64,000 nucleotides of DNA, taken from Malaya genurostris (lineage: Eukaryota > Arthropoda > Insecta > Diptera > Culicidae). Numbering within the stretch: position 1 is the first letter of the stretch; every line of letters starts with the position of its first letter. The stretch lies in contig NC_080571.1 of the NCBI RefSeq assembly GCF_030247185.1, positions 111,655,067 to 111,719,066 of the forward strand, written 5' to 3'. Both the position numbers and the translations under genes were made by a program. Below the pieces are notes generated by a model, which did not search any database, was not told where the DNA came from, and was given only the letters and a program-made list of their open reading frames with translations. Below are positions 33,801 through 46,852 of the stretch, in pieces.

Positions 33801-33916
33801 CAACACAATTCTTTCTCCATATCATAGGAATTATGATCAGCGATTTATGATAAAATTTTCAGTTCATTGAGATAATCACAAATAACTCAAAATTGAAGTT
33901 TTCTAAAAATGTTTGG
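30823..33916. other. Long stretch without a recognised gene
   Basis: No transposon protein and no repeat partner found. Segment 32690-33030 is clearly richer in GC than its surroundings and might be single-copy regulatory or exonic DNA. The frames there (32774-32956 minus and others) are short and featureless. The 124-codon plus frame at 31056-31430 has no motif I know. Confidence 0.35.
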
Positions 33917-33918
33917 TA

Positions 33919-34260
33919 CACTGAGGTCTCCGCGCAAAAAAAACCGCGTAACTTCGGAAACTCGCGTAAAAAACTGCATAACTTCGGAAATCCGCGTAAA
34001 AAATACCTTCAAACTAACGAAAAAAATTTTTTGATACCAAATAATCTGAAAAACGACTTTGGGACATATAAAAATTTTGAGACTTTCAAAATTGAATATT
34101 TTTTTGCCGAAAAAAACATGTAACTTTGGAAATCCTCGTAAAAAAACCGCGTTACTTCGGAAACTCGCTTAAAAAACGCGTAAGTTCGGAAATCCGCGTA
34201 AAAAAAGCCGCGTAAAAAGAAACCGCATTAAAAAAATACGCGTAAAAAGAGACCCCAGTG
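33919..34260. mobile_element. MITE with CACTGRGGTCTC ends and a 30-bp internal minisatellite
   Basis: The left end is CACTGAGGTCTC and the right end in reverse complement is CACTGGGGTCTC. A TA dinucleotide flanks both sides (33917-33918 and 34261-34262). The interior repeats a unit of about 30 bp: cgcgtaacttcggaaatccg followed by cgtaaaaaac. It occurs near each end, with a divergent AT-rich centre. It has no coding capacity; the chance ORF at 33893-34123 is an artefact of the repeat. Probably mobilised by a Tc1/mariner-type transposase. Confidence 0.8.
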
Positions 34261-34488
34261 TATAAATGAGCATTAAGGTGAAATTCAGCGTCGAAATAGT
34301 GCGCGTAAATTTTCAATCGCATGAATTGAACGAATAATCGCACAAAGCATATCGTGCAAATCCGACACTTAGAATTTTTTTTCAAATTATGATAAAAAAC
34401 GATATTTTATTCAAACTAATAATTGATCCTTTTTTGCACGAGGCTAAACTTGAGCATAACGAAAACCGGATGAAATTTGAATTTAAGT

Positions 34489-35462
34489 TATTCGTTCGCG
34501 AATTTTCGAACTTTTGATCGAACGCTTTTCATCAAGTTCCGGACAAGTGTTGCATCGCATTTTTTGGACGCTTGAGCCCAAAAACTCCTGCATGTTCCCA
34601 GCTGCTTTACCAGTCTTCTTCAAGACCCTCTTCACGATTGCCCAGTAACGTTCGATGGGTCAAAGCTGAGGGCAATTTGGTGGATTGATATTCTTCTCAA
34701 CGAAATTTATACCCTTTCCCGCAAGCCAATTGAGAGTGGTTTTGGCATAGTGAGCCGACGCTAAATCCGGCCAAAACAGTGGATGTGTACTATGCTTCTT
34801 ATATAAAGGCAGCAATCTTTTCTGGAGACACTCAGATCGATAGATTTCTGCATTTATTGTTCCGGTAGTGTCAAAAATGGCTGACTTCAAACCACAGGAA
34901 CATATTGCTTGCCATATCAGTACCTTTCGACTGAGTTTCTCCACTTGAATCGGCCTGTCCTGGACCTGGAAAGGTTTTCAAGTTCTCCTTTGCATAAATC
35001 TCATCGTCAATCAAAACGCATGCATCCTGACACTGCAAAAGACGCGAATACAATGTCCGGGCCCTTGTTTCTGCTCGCTTCTTCAGTTCTACACTTTGTT
35101 CCGAGATTTTCTGCTTCTTGAGGTCATTTCGCCTCTTGATACGCTGGATCTTTCCGACACTCGTTCCTGCTTTTTTGGCAAAATCACGTATTGACATTGA
35201 TTTGTTCTTTATGATTAGAGATACCACTTTCTGGTCCAGTTTTGGGTTGGGAGAACCAGGTTTTCTGTCTCTTTCTGACAGCTCATCGAAAGAATAGTGT
35301 TACATAAACTTATTAATGATGGTTTTAACACTGGCATGATGAATTCTAAACCGCTACGCCAATTTTCGCATAGTAATACCCTTCCCACTTAGTCATGTGC
35401 CCGGAACCCTTATTTTTACTTCCTTTTCAACACGTGATATTTTGAAAACGCAGAATTTCAAC
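34489..35462 (-). pseudogene. ITmD37E transposase, near full length
   Basis: The most complete D37E gene here. In order: KGITMRKLA-stop-RFRIHH, HYSFDELSERDRKPGSPNPK, the HTH MSIRDFAKKAGTSVGKIQRI, RAETRARTLYSRLLQCQDAC, VLIDDEIYAKENLKTFPG (first Asp), a frameshift near 34940, KLSRKVLIWQAICSCGLKS, ECLQKRLLPLYKKH, LFWPDLASAHYAK (second Asp), NFVEKNINPPNCPQL-stop-PIE and RYWAIVKRVLKKTGKAA. Between the second Asp and the Glu of PIE there are 37 residues. The breaks are three in-frame stops (two N-terminal, and TGA in place of an Arg codon before PIE) and one frameshift. All three catalytic residues are still encoded. Confidence 0.85.
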
Positions 35463-37195
35463 CGCACAAACAAGTAAACAAACGAAAGCTGACAGCCAAA
35501 CGCACAGCATGCATGTGATCTGAGCATAAAAAACCATCACAAATACACGCGTACAACACAAATGTATGTGGATAGTTTATTTTCGATACACTCCTTATTT
35601 CCAGTGATTGAGTGCAGTGGGCTTACTACACGCTTTGTTTGCTAGTAGAACAAGTACTAACTATCCATGGTTACAAACCATGAGTTTTTTTCAATTGATT
35701 CTTATAATTGATATTTTTACATATAGCAAAATTGTTCATTCTTTGTTACAGACCAAAATCTTTGGCATTATAGCAATACTACACCCAACTGATTACAATT
35801 ATGCATCATTTTGTAAAAGTTGAGTAAGTTATTGAGATTAATGTCATATTAATTCCTAACTTAAATTTATAAATCCTAGATGGTTAAATGGATTTGTTGT
35901 AGATTTTACAATTTACGGATTAATTTGAACATTGCATTTTTGATTTAATCGGTCTCGTCCGCTGCACAACCCTTAATTTTTTGCTCTCGTTTGGTCCGCC
36001 ATACAATTGTACCGTTACAATTATTCTTATGAAGTATTGAAAGTATGCAAGATTCACACAATAAATGAACTAGTAAAAGTGATTATCGATATTCGGATGT
36101 GTGACAGGAGCATGTCAGTTCTATTCGTATTCACGTCATCCAGTCATGTCTCTGATATTATCATTGCTTCAACATTTCTACACCACTTTTATTCAATTTA
36201 AATTATTTCTGCCATCGCTTCAAAAAACATTTCTTAGCAAGCATCTTGTTTCAATCTGAAAACGAAAAATAGTAGCAGGGTGACAAATATTGCTAGTATG
36301 GTGGATGCAGTAATAATATCTATACATTCTTTTTGGCATGTAAAATGCCTTACTCTTTACTATACGGGGTCGGATGTCAATTAAAACTTGCAAAACTGGA
36401 CATGTAACCTTTTTCTGTCATAATTTTGAACACTTATGATCCGGTCACTTGTTCATGGATTTATATAATTTAGTCTGCAAGATAGTTAAAGTATTTCAGA
36501 AGTACGCTATTGAAAAATCGATTTGAATTGACCTGGTTTTCACGAACCAACCAATCACAGTATGCCATGATGATGTCATCCTCTTGATTCCTCTAACACG
36601 GCCGACAGTTTTGATCATTGCTTCATACCTCACATTCAGTGGCAATTCTGCCTCTCTCGGTATAGAGAACCTATGCATCATGCATGCAAAAATACCGCAT
36701 CTGTTACATTTTTCTGCCCAGTCGGTGGCTGGCTGTGAACAAAACAGGTAGCTTGTCCAGCAAGGAAATGACAAGACTGAAAAGTATAAGCGTTAGCTTG
36801 ATAGTGCGACTGTTGCTTTGTGTGCGGTGTGTCTGTGCAATTCTCCGTCTCTCTGCACACCATGTTCGCTTGTGTAAATTAAATCTTAATTAGCTATTGT
36901 GAAATAGTGTGGCGGAATTCTAAAACCCATCACGCTTTCCACGTTAAATCTACCTAAGCCTTAAAACCAATACATTTTATCTCAACACAACGTCAATTTG
37001 TATGGTATCTAGCTATCCAATGTAGCATATTCAACTGCGTGGTCTGGTGCTTCAGAACTTTTACATAAGCATATTTCACGAGTGGTGCCGATAGTACCGA
37101 AATTATGATTGTTACCGAAAACAGCCTATCGCACTTGAAGCACTTGAATTGCTTACAGCACACAGCGAAGTAAGGCAATGTAAAAAAAAACCCCA
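35463..37195. other. Stretch without a recognised gene
   Basis: Only short frames. At 36478-36575 a diverged inverted copy of part of the promoter-like module at 26850-26925 is found (words aaccaatcacag and gctattgaaaaatcg). Nothing else was recognised. Confidence 0.4.
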
Positions 37196-37480
37196 TCTTA
37201 ATCCACCTAGTGGTGTGATAATGCCTTTCTCTTCTTTCATAACAGTCACATGAATATATATTTCTTTTATTAATTTTTATTACTATTTTTATAACTTTAA
37301 AAAAAAATTTTTTTTCGAGAAAATCGACTTTTTGGGACTTAGAAAAAATACCAAATTTCCCAGAAAGTTGATTTTTTCAAAAAAAAATTTTTTTAGATGA
37401 CACTAAATTTCGATGTTTTTCATGCAGTTTTAATGTGGAACACATTTTTGTTTTCTATATAGCGGTGCAAACTAGAAACT
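37196..37480 (+). repeat. Family A left end with AT-rich body
   Basis: Terminus ttaatccacctagtggtgtg followed by ataatgcctttctctt. The body is a poly(A/T)-rich variant containing aaaatcgactttttgggac. The right end was not identified. Confidence 0.6.
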
Positions 37481-38376
37481 CAAGAAAAATACACGGAGAA
37501 ATGTGGTCAGGTTTTGAACAATTACAGCTCAGTCAATTTTGTATCAATGATTAATATTATATCACCATTTGATTGGAAATATTTCTACGTATTGATTTGA
37601 ATGTTCATAGCCATGTATTTTTGATTTTATATCATTGAAATGTTGATTAATAGCTAGCAGTGTCCTATTTTGGCTGCAAAAAGTCTCCGGCATACCGGAT
37701 TTCCCTGCCATAGTCGACGGTTTTGAAGGAGTAAGCGATATATCAAAGGAAAAGCAGCGCTCTGATTGGTCAATCGAAGCAAAAGCAAAGCTGTTGGAAG
37801 CACGCGAATCTACAAATAGAAGCGAAATTATAGCTAACGTTTCAGTCTTATGCGTAGCTTTCTAGAGGTAGGTTGTTGCTACACAGCAAGACAAAAAGTG
37901 CCATAAACGATTTGAAGCTTTTATTGGTATGTTCTAATCTTGTGTCATGCAAGATTGGATGAAATCCCATGTTATGTCGTTTCGCCTGAGAAATTGCCAA
38001 CTACCCAGCGTGAATTTTGAGTGCATAAGACTAATTTCTAATTTATATAAGATGAACTCGATTGATAATGAGAAATATTTTATCGCTTCAACCAAAATCG
38101 CAGAATGGTAGTAATGGTAGAGAAACGCTATAAAAATAATTGCTTGCATACAAAACATCAACACAAGCTTGGTGAAGAGAAGCTTAAATATTGATATCCG
38201 TATCGCAAGCATGTACAAACATTTAATTGCATACATTTGGGCTGTTGATGTAATTTCGTCGGCTACGAAATAAATACAAATCACGATAATTAGAGTCTAT
38301 ATTCTGGGTTCGCGTGTTCGGTGTTGATTCCTATGTCGTATTTCATTGAGAACACTCGTGGAGTGTTTTGCTCGAT
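37481..38376. other. Non-coding gap
   Basis: Includes an isolated acacgg end-like word at 37492 and a ctgattggtcaatcg near 37770 that echoes the inverted CCAAT of the 26.8-kb module. The 116-codon antisense frame at 37934-38284 is hydrophobic but unrecognised and unsupported. Confidence 0.35.
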
Positions 38377-38455
38377 TCGTGCATTTTTCGTGCAGTCGGG
38401 CAATCAAAACAGGTGCACTGTGTTTCATTGATTTGCACCGCACGAAAAAAATGCA
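38377..38455. repeat. Imperfect hairpin, 15-18 bp arms
   Basis: gtgcatttttcgtgcag at the left pairs with ccgcacgaaaaaaatgcac at the right around a loop of about 40 bases. Confidence 0.6.
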
Positions 38456-38976
38456 CTTTCGGGGCAATTCGCGGGCAACTATTTCGCACCCGTTTTCTTT
38501 TCAGAGCAGCATGCGTGCAAACCAAACTTTACAAAACCGTTTCATTGATCAGCTGTCAGGGCAAAACACTGGCACCGAGCGAGTGGAATCAATGAAAAAC
38601 GACACTAATAAGGATCAATCTAAGCAGACTCTTGTGCATTTGCGGATTCAAAAGTGTGACGTTTAATTGAAAATGTCAATCATTGGAAATTTTGGTTGCC
38701 TTGTTCCACATCAACGGCTCGAACAACCCCAAGGGGCTGATCCTTGTTGTTTTAAGAGTTTCGGCATTAAAAAATTTTTCGATTTTGGAAATTTCATGTG
38801 CTCCCGCCTATGGTGATTTTTCAAGATCGAAAATTGTCAAACCTTTACCACCGGGCAGCACCCCTTACGCATGTCTGATTTAGCTCAAATTGTGCATGAA
38901 GGCTTTTTTCGAGGTGCTTAAACTTTTGAGCACTAGAGCTTAACGAAAATAGAGGTGATCCCAAAATTTTTACACT

Positions 38977-39350
<374 letters not shown>

Positions 39351-39968
39351 GCAAAAACTTTTTAACTTTCCGGCTGCCTGCGTTGATTTTCCACTATGGA
39401 AAACAAATTTCTTCGATTGTTCTTTTTGTCGCCTCAGCTTGGGCCATGTTTAATGAATAATTAGCCATTTCCAAACATTTCCAAATACATTAAATCTAAC
39501 CCATGTCTCAAGACTTCTCGAAACTCACACCACAATAATTATTGGATTTATCATTCGTAACCAACAATTGAACCCGTCGTGTTCTTACTTCCTAGAAGCC
39601 AATACCACGAGACATACTACGTCACTACGAGATACCGTGATGGTGATTCTTTTGACACATCCCATATTTAATTTTAGCAAATTTTTAAACGATTTTTTCA
39701 ATTTATTCAAGTTTGAACGAATGCAAGTGGTAAAACCTTACAAATATGGGTGACAAAATGATTATTCACGTATTGACATCGGACACATGATTTAAAACTG
39801 TCCTATATACTTGAACACTTTGGATGAAATTTGAAACTATAAATATTAATTAAACCACGCAACGTTACTGAGTCATAAGTGAAAAAGTTTTTACTATTTT
39901 TTTAGTATTCGTGTTTTTGTGTGTTAGTATTCGATTCAGGTAAAAAATATTCATAAAACAAAACTCTT
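39351..39968. other. Non-coding gap
   Basis: No motif, ORF or repeat partner recognised. Confidence 0.4.
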
Positions 39969-40045
39969 CCTCATCCATCTAGTGGTGCGATAATGCCTTT
40001 CTCTTGCCATTTAAATAGTCTCAAAACTATATTTATGAGACTACA
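39969..40045 (+). repeat. Family A left end, truncated
   Basis: catctagtggtgcgataatg then cctttctcttgcc. It is cut after about 75 bp where sequence starting acacggaacc begins. Confidence 0.6.
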
Positions 40046-41383
40046 CGGAACCACCCGCGATCCCATTTCAACCAGAATATTAGTTGATTTTCTGAATTCG
40101 ATTGGTTAAAATTTGGTACAACTAATCGATTGTCATTTTAACTAAACTGTCATTTTTGTTTTTCGATTAGCAGAAACGATGGTTGAAACAACTAATTTAA
40201 CTGTTTGAAAAAAAATGCTGTCAATTAGTGAGGACACATACCTTTCAATTTCAACAAATATTTAGTTGAAATAACTGGTGTTGTTATTGAAACAAAATTC
40301 TGTTAGTTGAAATATAAATCGGTTTTATTTGTTTTAGACATTGCAAATAGTTGAATCAACTCGAACAATGTTATTGATTTGCGAAAATAATCAAAATATA
40401 CTTACTGATACACGTCATGATCTATTTGAAATAAATTCGGTATGTTGAGATTCATGAAATGAATATCGTTGTTAAAATATAAACAGTATTTTATATTGAC
40501 ATGTAATATCATTAGGGCTGAGAAATTCACCGATCACTGCTGATTTCAAGTGATTTTGACCAAGGAATAAATTATCATTACGAAATCAGAACTGATCTGA
40601 TCTCTAAGTGATTCTGATTTTTGTATGATCATGATCATGTCAAGTCGAGATCAGTAAAGAATTCTAAAAAAATACTTCTGATTCGATCGGAAATGATTGA
40701 TGTAGAAAAACGTTTTTGAGCAGCAAAAGTGCCCGGAGGGAATTTTGGGACGGCAATTCAAACGCGCCATTCAATCGCAGCACGTTCTGTGTGTTTGAAA
40801 CCCTTCGCTTCTGTTACTTTTATAAATTAAATTTATGTCAAAAAGCGTTTTATTGCTAATGCATGAACATCATCATCGGTATCAAACAGCTGGAAGTAAA
40901 ACAGTCTGCTGGAAGTAAATCAATGATCGAATTTGAAGCATAAAATTTTTGCGCATACCTGAAAGATTACGAGATGATCATTCATTAACATTTTCTAACT
41001 TGTCACCAAATCTTTTTCATCTTAATTATTATGCCACTTATGCCATTAAATCTCCGGAACAGGGAGTAACAGCTATTTGATTTTCAAACTCTATTAATGG
41101 TCCAATAGTAGCTTTCAAGCGAACCTAGTTATGTTGAAATCGGTTCAAACATCTTTTCAATGTTAAACATTATCAGTTAGTTATGTTGATCCGTCGTTAA
41201 TATCGCCGAAAATATTATGGCAATACTGCGTCCAACAGCGAGACTTAATTTTTTAGTGTCCGAATAGTCCTTTCATGGCATTCAAAGGAAATATACCGTT
41301 TATTTTTAAATTTTTGTAATAGTGAGATAATCAAAGGTGGTCGGGCAATTTGTGTTAGTGGAAATATTTACAAAAGGTTTGTT
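40046..41383. other. AT-rich repeat-like DNA of unknown family
   Basis: Opens with an acacgg end-like word and contains many variants of agttgaaataactg and gttgaaacaactaat up to about 40480, as in interior-repetitive MITEs, but no right terminus was found. A tgatcatgatca palindrome lies near 40627. The rest is unassigned. Confidence 0.35.
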
Positions 41384-41594
41384 TGGCCCGGGTTGGTGGT
41401 TCAATGCATAGGGCACTGGTCTTACAAGCTAGTTATCGTATGTTCGAGCCCCGACCTGGAAGGATTCTTAGTGTCAGTAGGATCCATAGTACTAGCCATG
41501 CAATGATTCTGTACACTAAGAATCGGCTGCGAAGTCTGTTGAAACAGAAAGGCCAAATTCCACAAAAGGAATGTAACTTTGACTTTGCTTTTTT
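41384..41594 (+). mobile_element. tRNA-derived SINE, copy 2
   Basis: A-box region ggttcaatgcatagggcac at about 41398, B box gttcgagcccc at 41452, then ccgacctgga, gtaggatccatagtactagc, aagaatcggctgcgaagtct and an end at ggaatgtaactttgac. It matches copy 1 nearly end to end and is the best-preserved copy. Confidence 0.85.
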
Positions 41595-41675
41595 GTTTCA
41601 ACAAGAAGACACTACATGACATACAGCAAACGCAACAGTAGACCATTTGAAAATGAGAGCAAATTCTAATAAAAG
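41595..41675 (+). pseudogene. Tc1/mariner-type transposase scrap next to the SINE
   Basis: The frame reads LFQQEDTT-stop-HTANATVDHLKMRANS, matching the FQQDGAxxHTA block around the second catalytic Asp in DD41D-type transposases. Only about 25 codons survive. Together with the SINE it gives a chance 78-codon chimeric ORF. Confidence 0.55.
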
Positions 41676-41714
41676 AAAAGGATATTTAAATTTAAGATAG
41701 AAAATGTGTTTTCT

Positions 41715-42237
41715 TGTAGAATGATTAAAATTAACAATTTTACCGGTGGAAATAGTTAGCAGGCTCGATTTCAACATCTAAGGTGTATGTTTCGGCAAAT
41801 GTTTACGTTCTCAAACGCAATCATTTCGATTTTTCAAATCTGTTTTTCGTCGGATGAAACTACACTGATAACGGTTTCACGCCAGAATCTTTTAATTGTG
41901 ATCGGCTATAAATGAGCTATAAATCCCTTTTTTCACCCTACAAACATTGGTCCTGCGACACTTGTGGTAAGGTCCTTTCCTATGATACTTGTGAACGAGA
42001 GTTGTCATTTACGTTATTACAAATTTTATGTTCTAAGTCGGTTTAGGTTGCATGTATCGTGCATTTGGTTCAACTGTTTTTTAATGTTTTTTCAATCAAT
42101 TGAAGGTAACGTGCGGACGGTTAACTAAGCTAATCTAAATGTCTTGAAAATTTTTACAAATAATGACGACTTTAGTAGATGTACACTTTACTTAAAACCC
42201 CCTCTCCCCTCGTGAATAACTTCCCCTAGTGAGTCTA
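41715..42237 (+). repeat. Long inverted repeat, left arm (523 bp)
   Basis: Runs from ttgtagaatgattaaaatta to ccctagtgagtcta. It is the reverse complement of 44336-44856 along essentially the whole length, with scattered substitutions and small indels only. Landmarks are ttttaccggtggaaatag, cgtcggatgaaactacactg, aacggtttcacgccagaatc and acgtgcggacggttaactaa. No ORF is shared by both arms that I recognise; antisense frames such as 44439-44621 are short. Confidence 0.9.
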
Positions 42238-42272
42238 CGACTCAGTTCGTCGAGTACGCAAAATGTCTGTGT

Positions 42273-42361
<89 letters not shown>

Positions 42362-42985
42362 TGTATGTGCGTATGTGTGTATGTAACGTTTTTTTGCACT
42401 AACTTTTCTCGGAGATGGCTGAACCGATTTTCACAAACTTAGATTCAAATGAAAGGTCTTGTGGTCCCATACAAAATTCCTGAATATTATTTGGATCCGA
42501 CTTCCGGTTCCGGAATTATGGGGTAAAATGTGCAAAAAATTGTGAAAATAAGTGCACTAACTTTTCTCAGAGATGGCTAAACCGATTTTCACAAACTTAG
42601 ATTCAAATGAAAGGTCTTGAGGTCCAATACAAAATGCCTGAATATTATTTGGATCCGACTACCGGTTCGGGAGTTATAGGGTAAAATGTGCAAAAAAAAA
42701 GAAAATATGTTTTACAACATTTCTCATAGATGGCGCGACCGATTTTCACAAACTTAGGTTCAAATGAAAGGTCCTGTGGTTCCATGCGTTATTTCTGAAT
42801 TTCATGCGGATCCGACTTCCGGATCCGGAAATATAGGGTAAAGTGTGTTAAAAATTGTATACCATCACTGAAAATGGGTAAAAACCTTAAAAAATTTTCT
42901 AAATCGACCTCAAATCTTTTCCAATTTGATGGTTTTTATCAGTAGACGGTCAAACAAACCGATTTCGGTTATTCTTTTAAGAATC
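42238..42985 (+). mobile_element. Family A copy with (GT)n and three 157-bp tandem units
   Basis: Begins inside the family at actcagttcgtcgagtacgc. It has a GT array at 42263-42386, then three head-to-tail modules starting at gagatggct 42412, 42570 and 42727 (period 157-158 bp). Each reads agatggct-accgattttcac, aaacttag, aaatgaaaggtc, and gatccgac-tccgg, then ends in ggtaaa(a/g)tgtg. It runs directly into the next copy with neither terminus present at the junction. Confidence 0.8.
42412..42870 (+). repeat. Three tandem ~157-bp modules
   Basis: Unit starts are at 42412, 42570 and 42727. The third is diverged at its start (tagatggcgcgaccg). Single or eroded modules of the same type occur in every other family A copy. 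Confidence 0.85.
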
Positions 42986-42993
42986 GAAGAAAT

Positions 42994-43762
<769 letters not shown>

Positions 43763-43965
43763 GTTTTTATGTTTCGGTGACTAACATGTCAATATAATAC
43801 ATTAAGCGATAGATTTTTCGGGTCAATTGGGAGTGCTTGTACCTCGTTGATTCGTTGATGAATTTACCACATTTAACTTTTTTCGAAAACATTACTTCGA
43901 TTTATACGCGAAACGTTGGCTCGTAAATGGATTCAGTTCAAGGTTGTGTTATACAGATAATCATA
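43763..43965. other. Spacer between family A copies
   Basis: Unassigned 200 bp inside the inverted-repeat structure. Confidence 0.4.
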
Positions 43966-44335
43966 TCTATTTTTGCATTTCTCATATAAAAAGGTTATGA
44001 AATCACTGTGAAAACCGAATTATAAACCGAGGCCCGGAGGACCGAGTGCCATATACCATTCCACTCTGTTCGTCGAGTACGCAAAATGTCTGCGTGTGTA
44101 TGTAACGTTTTTTTGTACTAACTTTTCTCGGAGATGGCTAAGCCGATTTTCACAAACTTAGATTCAAATGAAAGGTCTTGTGGTCCCATATAAAATTCCT
44201 AAATATTATTTGCATCCGACTTCCGGTTCCGCAGTTATGGGGTAAATAGTGAAAAAATTGAAAATATGTGTTCTGACTTTTCTCATAGATGGCGCGACCG
44301 ATAATATCTTAGGTTCAAATGAAAATTCCTGAATT
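43966..44335 (+). repeat. Family A copy truncated at the right arm
   Basis: Starts tttttgcatttctcatataa and contains gaggcccggaggaccgagtg, a very short GT tract, one full agatggctaagccgat module and part of a second. It stops at aaaattcctgaat where the right inverted arm begins. Confidence 0.75.
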
Positions 44336-44856
44336 AGACTCACTAGGGTTGAGATAGTCTACGAGGGGGGTAGGAGGGATTTTAACTAAAGTGTACGTCT
44401 ACTAAAGTCATAATTATTTGTAAAAATTTTCAAGACATTTAGATTAGCTTAGTTAACCGTCCGCACGTTACCTTCGATTGATTGAAAAACATTAAAAAAC
44501 AGTTGAACCAAATGAACGATACATGCAATCTAAACCGACTTAGAACATAAAATTTGTAGTAACGTAAATGACAACTCTCGTTCAAAAGTGTCATAAGATA
44601 GGGCCTTACCACAAGTGTCACAGGACCAATGTTTGTAGGGTGAGAAAAAACAGGATTTATCGATCATTTATAGCCGATCACAATTAAAAGATTCTGGCGT
44701 GAAACCGTTATCAGTGTAGTTTCATCCGACGAAAAACAGATTTGAAAAATCGAAATGATTGCAATTGACATTTGCCGAAACATACACCTTAGAGATTGAA
44801 ATCGAGCCTGCTAGCTATTTCCACCGGTAAAATTGTTAATTTTAATCATTCTACAA
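44336..44856 (-). repeat. Long inverted repeat, right arm (521 bp)
   Basis: Reverse complement of 41715-42237. The outer end is ttttaatcattctacaa and the inner end is tagactcactaggg. Confidence 0.9.
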
Positions 44857-46369
44857 TAATCATGTAATCCAACTGAATGGTAACAAATTGACATGGTCTG
44901 GTTTGGCAAAATTTATATGATGAAAATCTTGCTATCAATAAACTATGTATTACTAGAACAATAAATCGTTAGAGAGTACTAATTTGATCAAGTTGTTCCA
45001 CCAGGAATAAAACACCGTAGTATTCACCGACACTTCCCAATGATTATCGACGCTTTTTAGAGAAGAATCAACCAAATTAAACTATTACTGAGTTACTGGT
45101 TCACGGTTACTTATCATTGATTTCGATCAAAATATATGAAATCTTATCTTGAATCGATTATTATTATGATATTGAATCGCTCCATTTGTCCATGTTTATA
45201 CCTTGAGGGTCTTCGTATCTGAAATTGATTTTTTAGGTTTCTAATATGTCAATCATTTTATATAATAATAAATAATAATTTCTAATCTTGTTTAACGTAA
45301 TTGTTCTCGGTCGTGTTTTACATACAACCCTAGATTTTTTTCTCCAAATTAAATTGCACCCGGGCGATGAATGCATCAGAGGTGGTAACCCTAAGTACCG
45401 ATTAATCTATAGTAGATTGGTTCCGTAACTAGACGATAAATTCAACATCATACAATGTCCAACTTCCAACCTTATCAAACAAGTCAAGTGACGTTTTGTT
45501 GATTCCTCTACTCGAACCCATTTATCTGCGATCAAAATTTGCTCAATAACAGTACATCATGGAAATTCACAATCACAAGTCGCGTATCAGCTTCCTTTGT
45601 CCCGATCCCTAGCAATCATTCTATTTAGTCCGCTAGTGTACGTACTTCAAACGATTGTCGTTGTCTCCCATGACGTCGCACCTCGTCCCTTTCGGTACCA
45701 GCGCCGGTCCCAGCTAGATCAACACAAATTCAAGAGTGAATTATTGCTCCTTTGATCACGATAAACAACAATTTTATTGGCATTTTATTTGTGATTGGTT
45801 GCAAATGTTCCCTTTCAACGTTCGCTCACAGCATAGCCCAGTCGATACACATACGTATTCACTTACAGTTCAAGGGACCAGCTTGGAGTATCTGAGAAGC
45901 ATAGACCACAAAAAAAGGAGACACTTTGTTTCTCTGCTCTCAAGCGCAGCATTGAATAATTTCACTGGCTGGCATTTCCTGTGCGTGTGTGTGTTGAGTG
46001 TTGAATGTAGGGACATTTATTTATGGACTAGAAAGGTCTAGGGTAGAACCGAAATTTGAGCCAGTCGGAAAAGAAACTGCTTGCCGTACAACCGACCTCA
46101 CTTGAGATATACTTCCAAATAATCAAAACAAGTCAAGTATGAAACAAGCGGCAGGAGCCGCTCGGTGAGAAGCAAAGCGAGATAAGACCGAACAAAAGGG
46201 CATTAAATTACTTTTCTTGTTTCCTTGGTTTGCGGTGATCGATTAATTATCTTGTTTTGCAAGTTTCGCCTGCTCTCGAATGGCTTTGTGAGGCACTCGT
46301 TACCTGGAAAAAAGAATTAACACGAATCACTTAACACTAAATCACCCCATCAACGTTTTGGACCGATGC
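44857..46369. other. Stretch without a recognised gene
   Basis: The part at 45310-46060 is of more balanced composition and holds a 101-codon plus frame (45736-46041) with no known motif. I cannot support a gene. Confidence 0.35.
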
Positions 46370-46802
46370 TTTTTTTCAATTTTCGGAAATTACTAATGGC
46401 ATTTTCATTTTCTTGTCGTTTGCAAAACCTATTTTGATCAATCTGCCATGAAGATTTATGCAGAGAAGCTTTTGCGACAATGATAGGTTTTAATGTTTCA
46501 AGCATACTGGAAACTTTTCGTTGAAAATAACACCGAGATCTTCAGAGCCCGTAACCCTTTTAAGCACTGATTCTCTAAGGCTGTAGGTATGTCTAATAGG
46601 CACACGAGCCGAAGTGAGAAACGTAAAAGTAATTACAATTAATTTTCGGTGGAAGAAAACGGCCTTCTCAATGCTCCGTACTTAATGGAATAAATTGCGA
46701 TCATCAGCGGAAGATGAGCGAGAACTTACTAATGAAAACTTCTCCTCGTTGAAGTACAGGTGGAGAGTCAGAGGTTCTAGATGGCTACCTTGCGGAAAAC
46801 CT
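46370..46802 (-). pseudogene. LINE reverse transcriptase scrap
   Basis: Read on the minus strand from 46802: GFPQGSHLEPLTLHLYFNEE, matching RT motif B (normally GVPQGSxLGPLLF). About 30 codons on follows a SSADD patch corresponding to the FADD active site, then VLKRVTGSEDLGVIFNEK, which matches the LKRV-x-LGVxLD block after the active site in Jockey/I-type RTs. Several stops and frame changes are present. It ends against the SINE at 46853. It is too short to assign to the Jockey-like family elsewhere in the window. Confidence 0.65.
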
Positions 46803-46852
46803 GAGAAGAAACTCTTCGGATCCATCATTTATCTTCACTAATAAATAAATAA

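Noticed and set aside
42263..42386. CRISPR-like array of repeats
   Set aside because: Simple (GT)n, no spacers, and a eukaryotic context.
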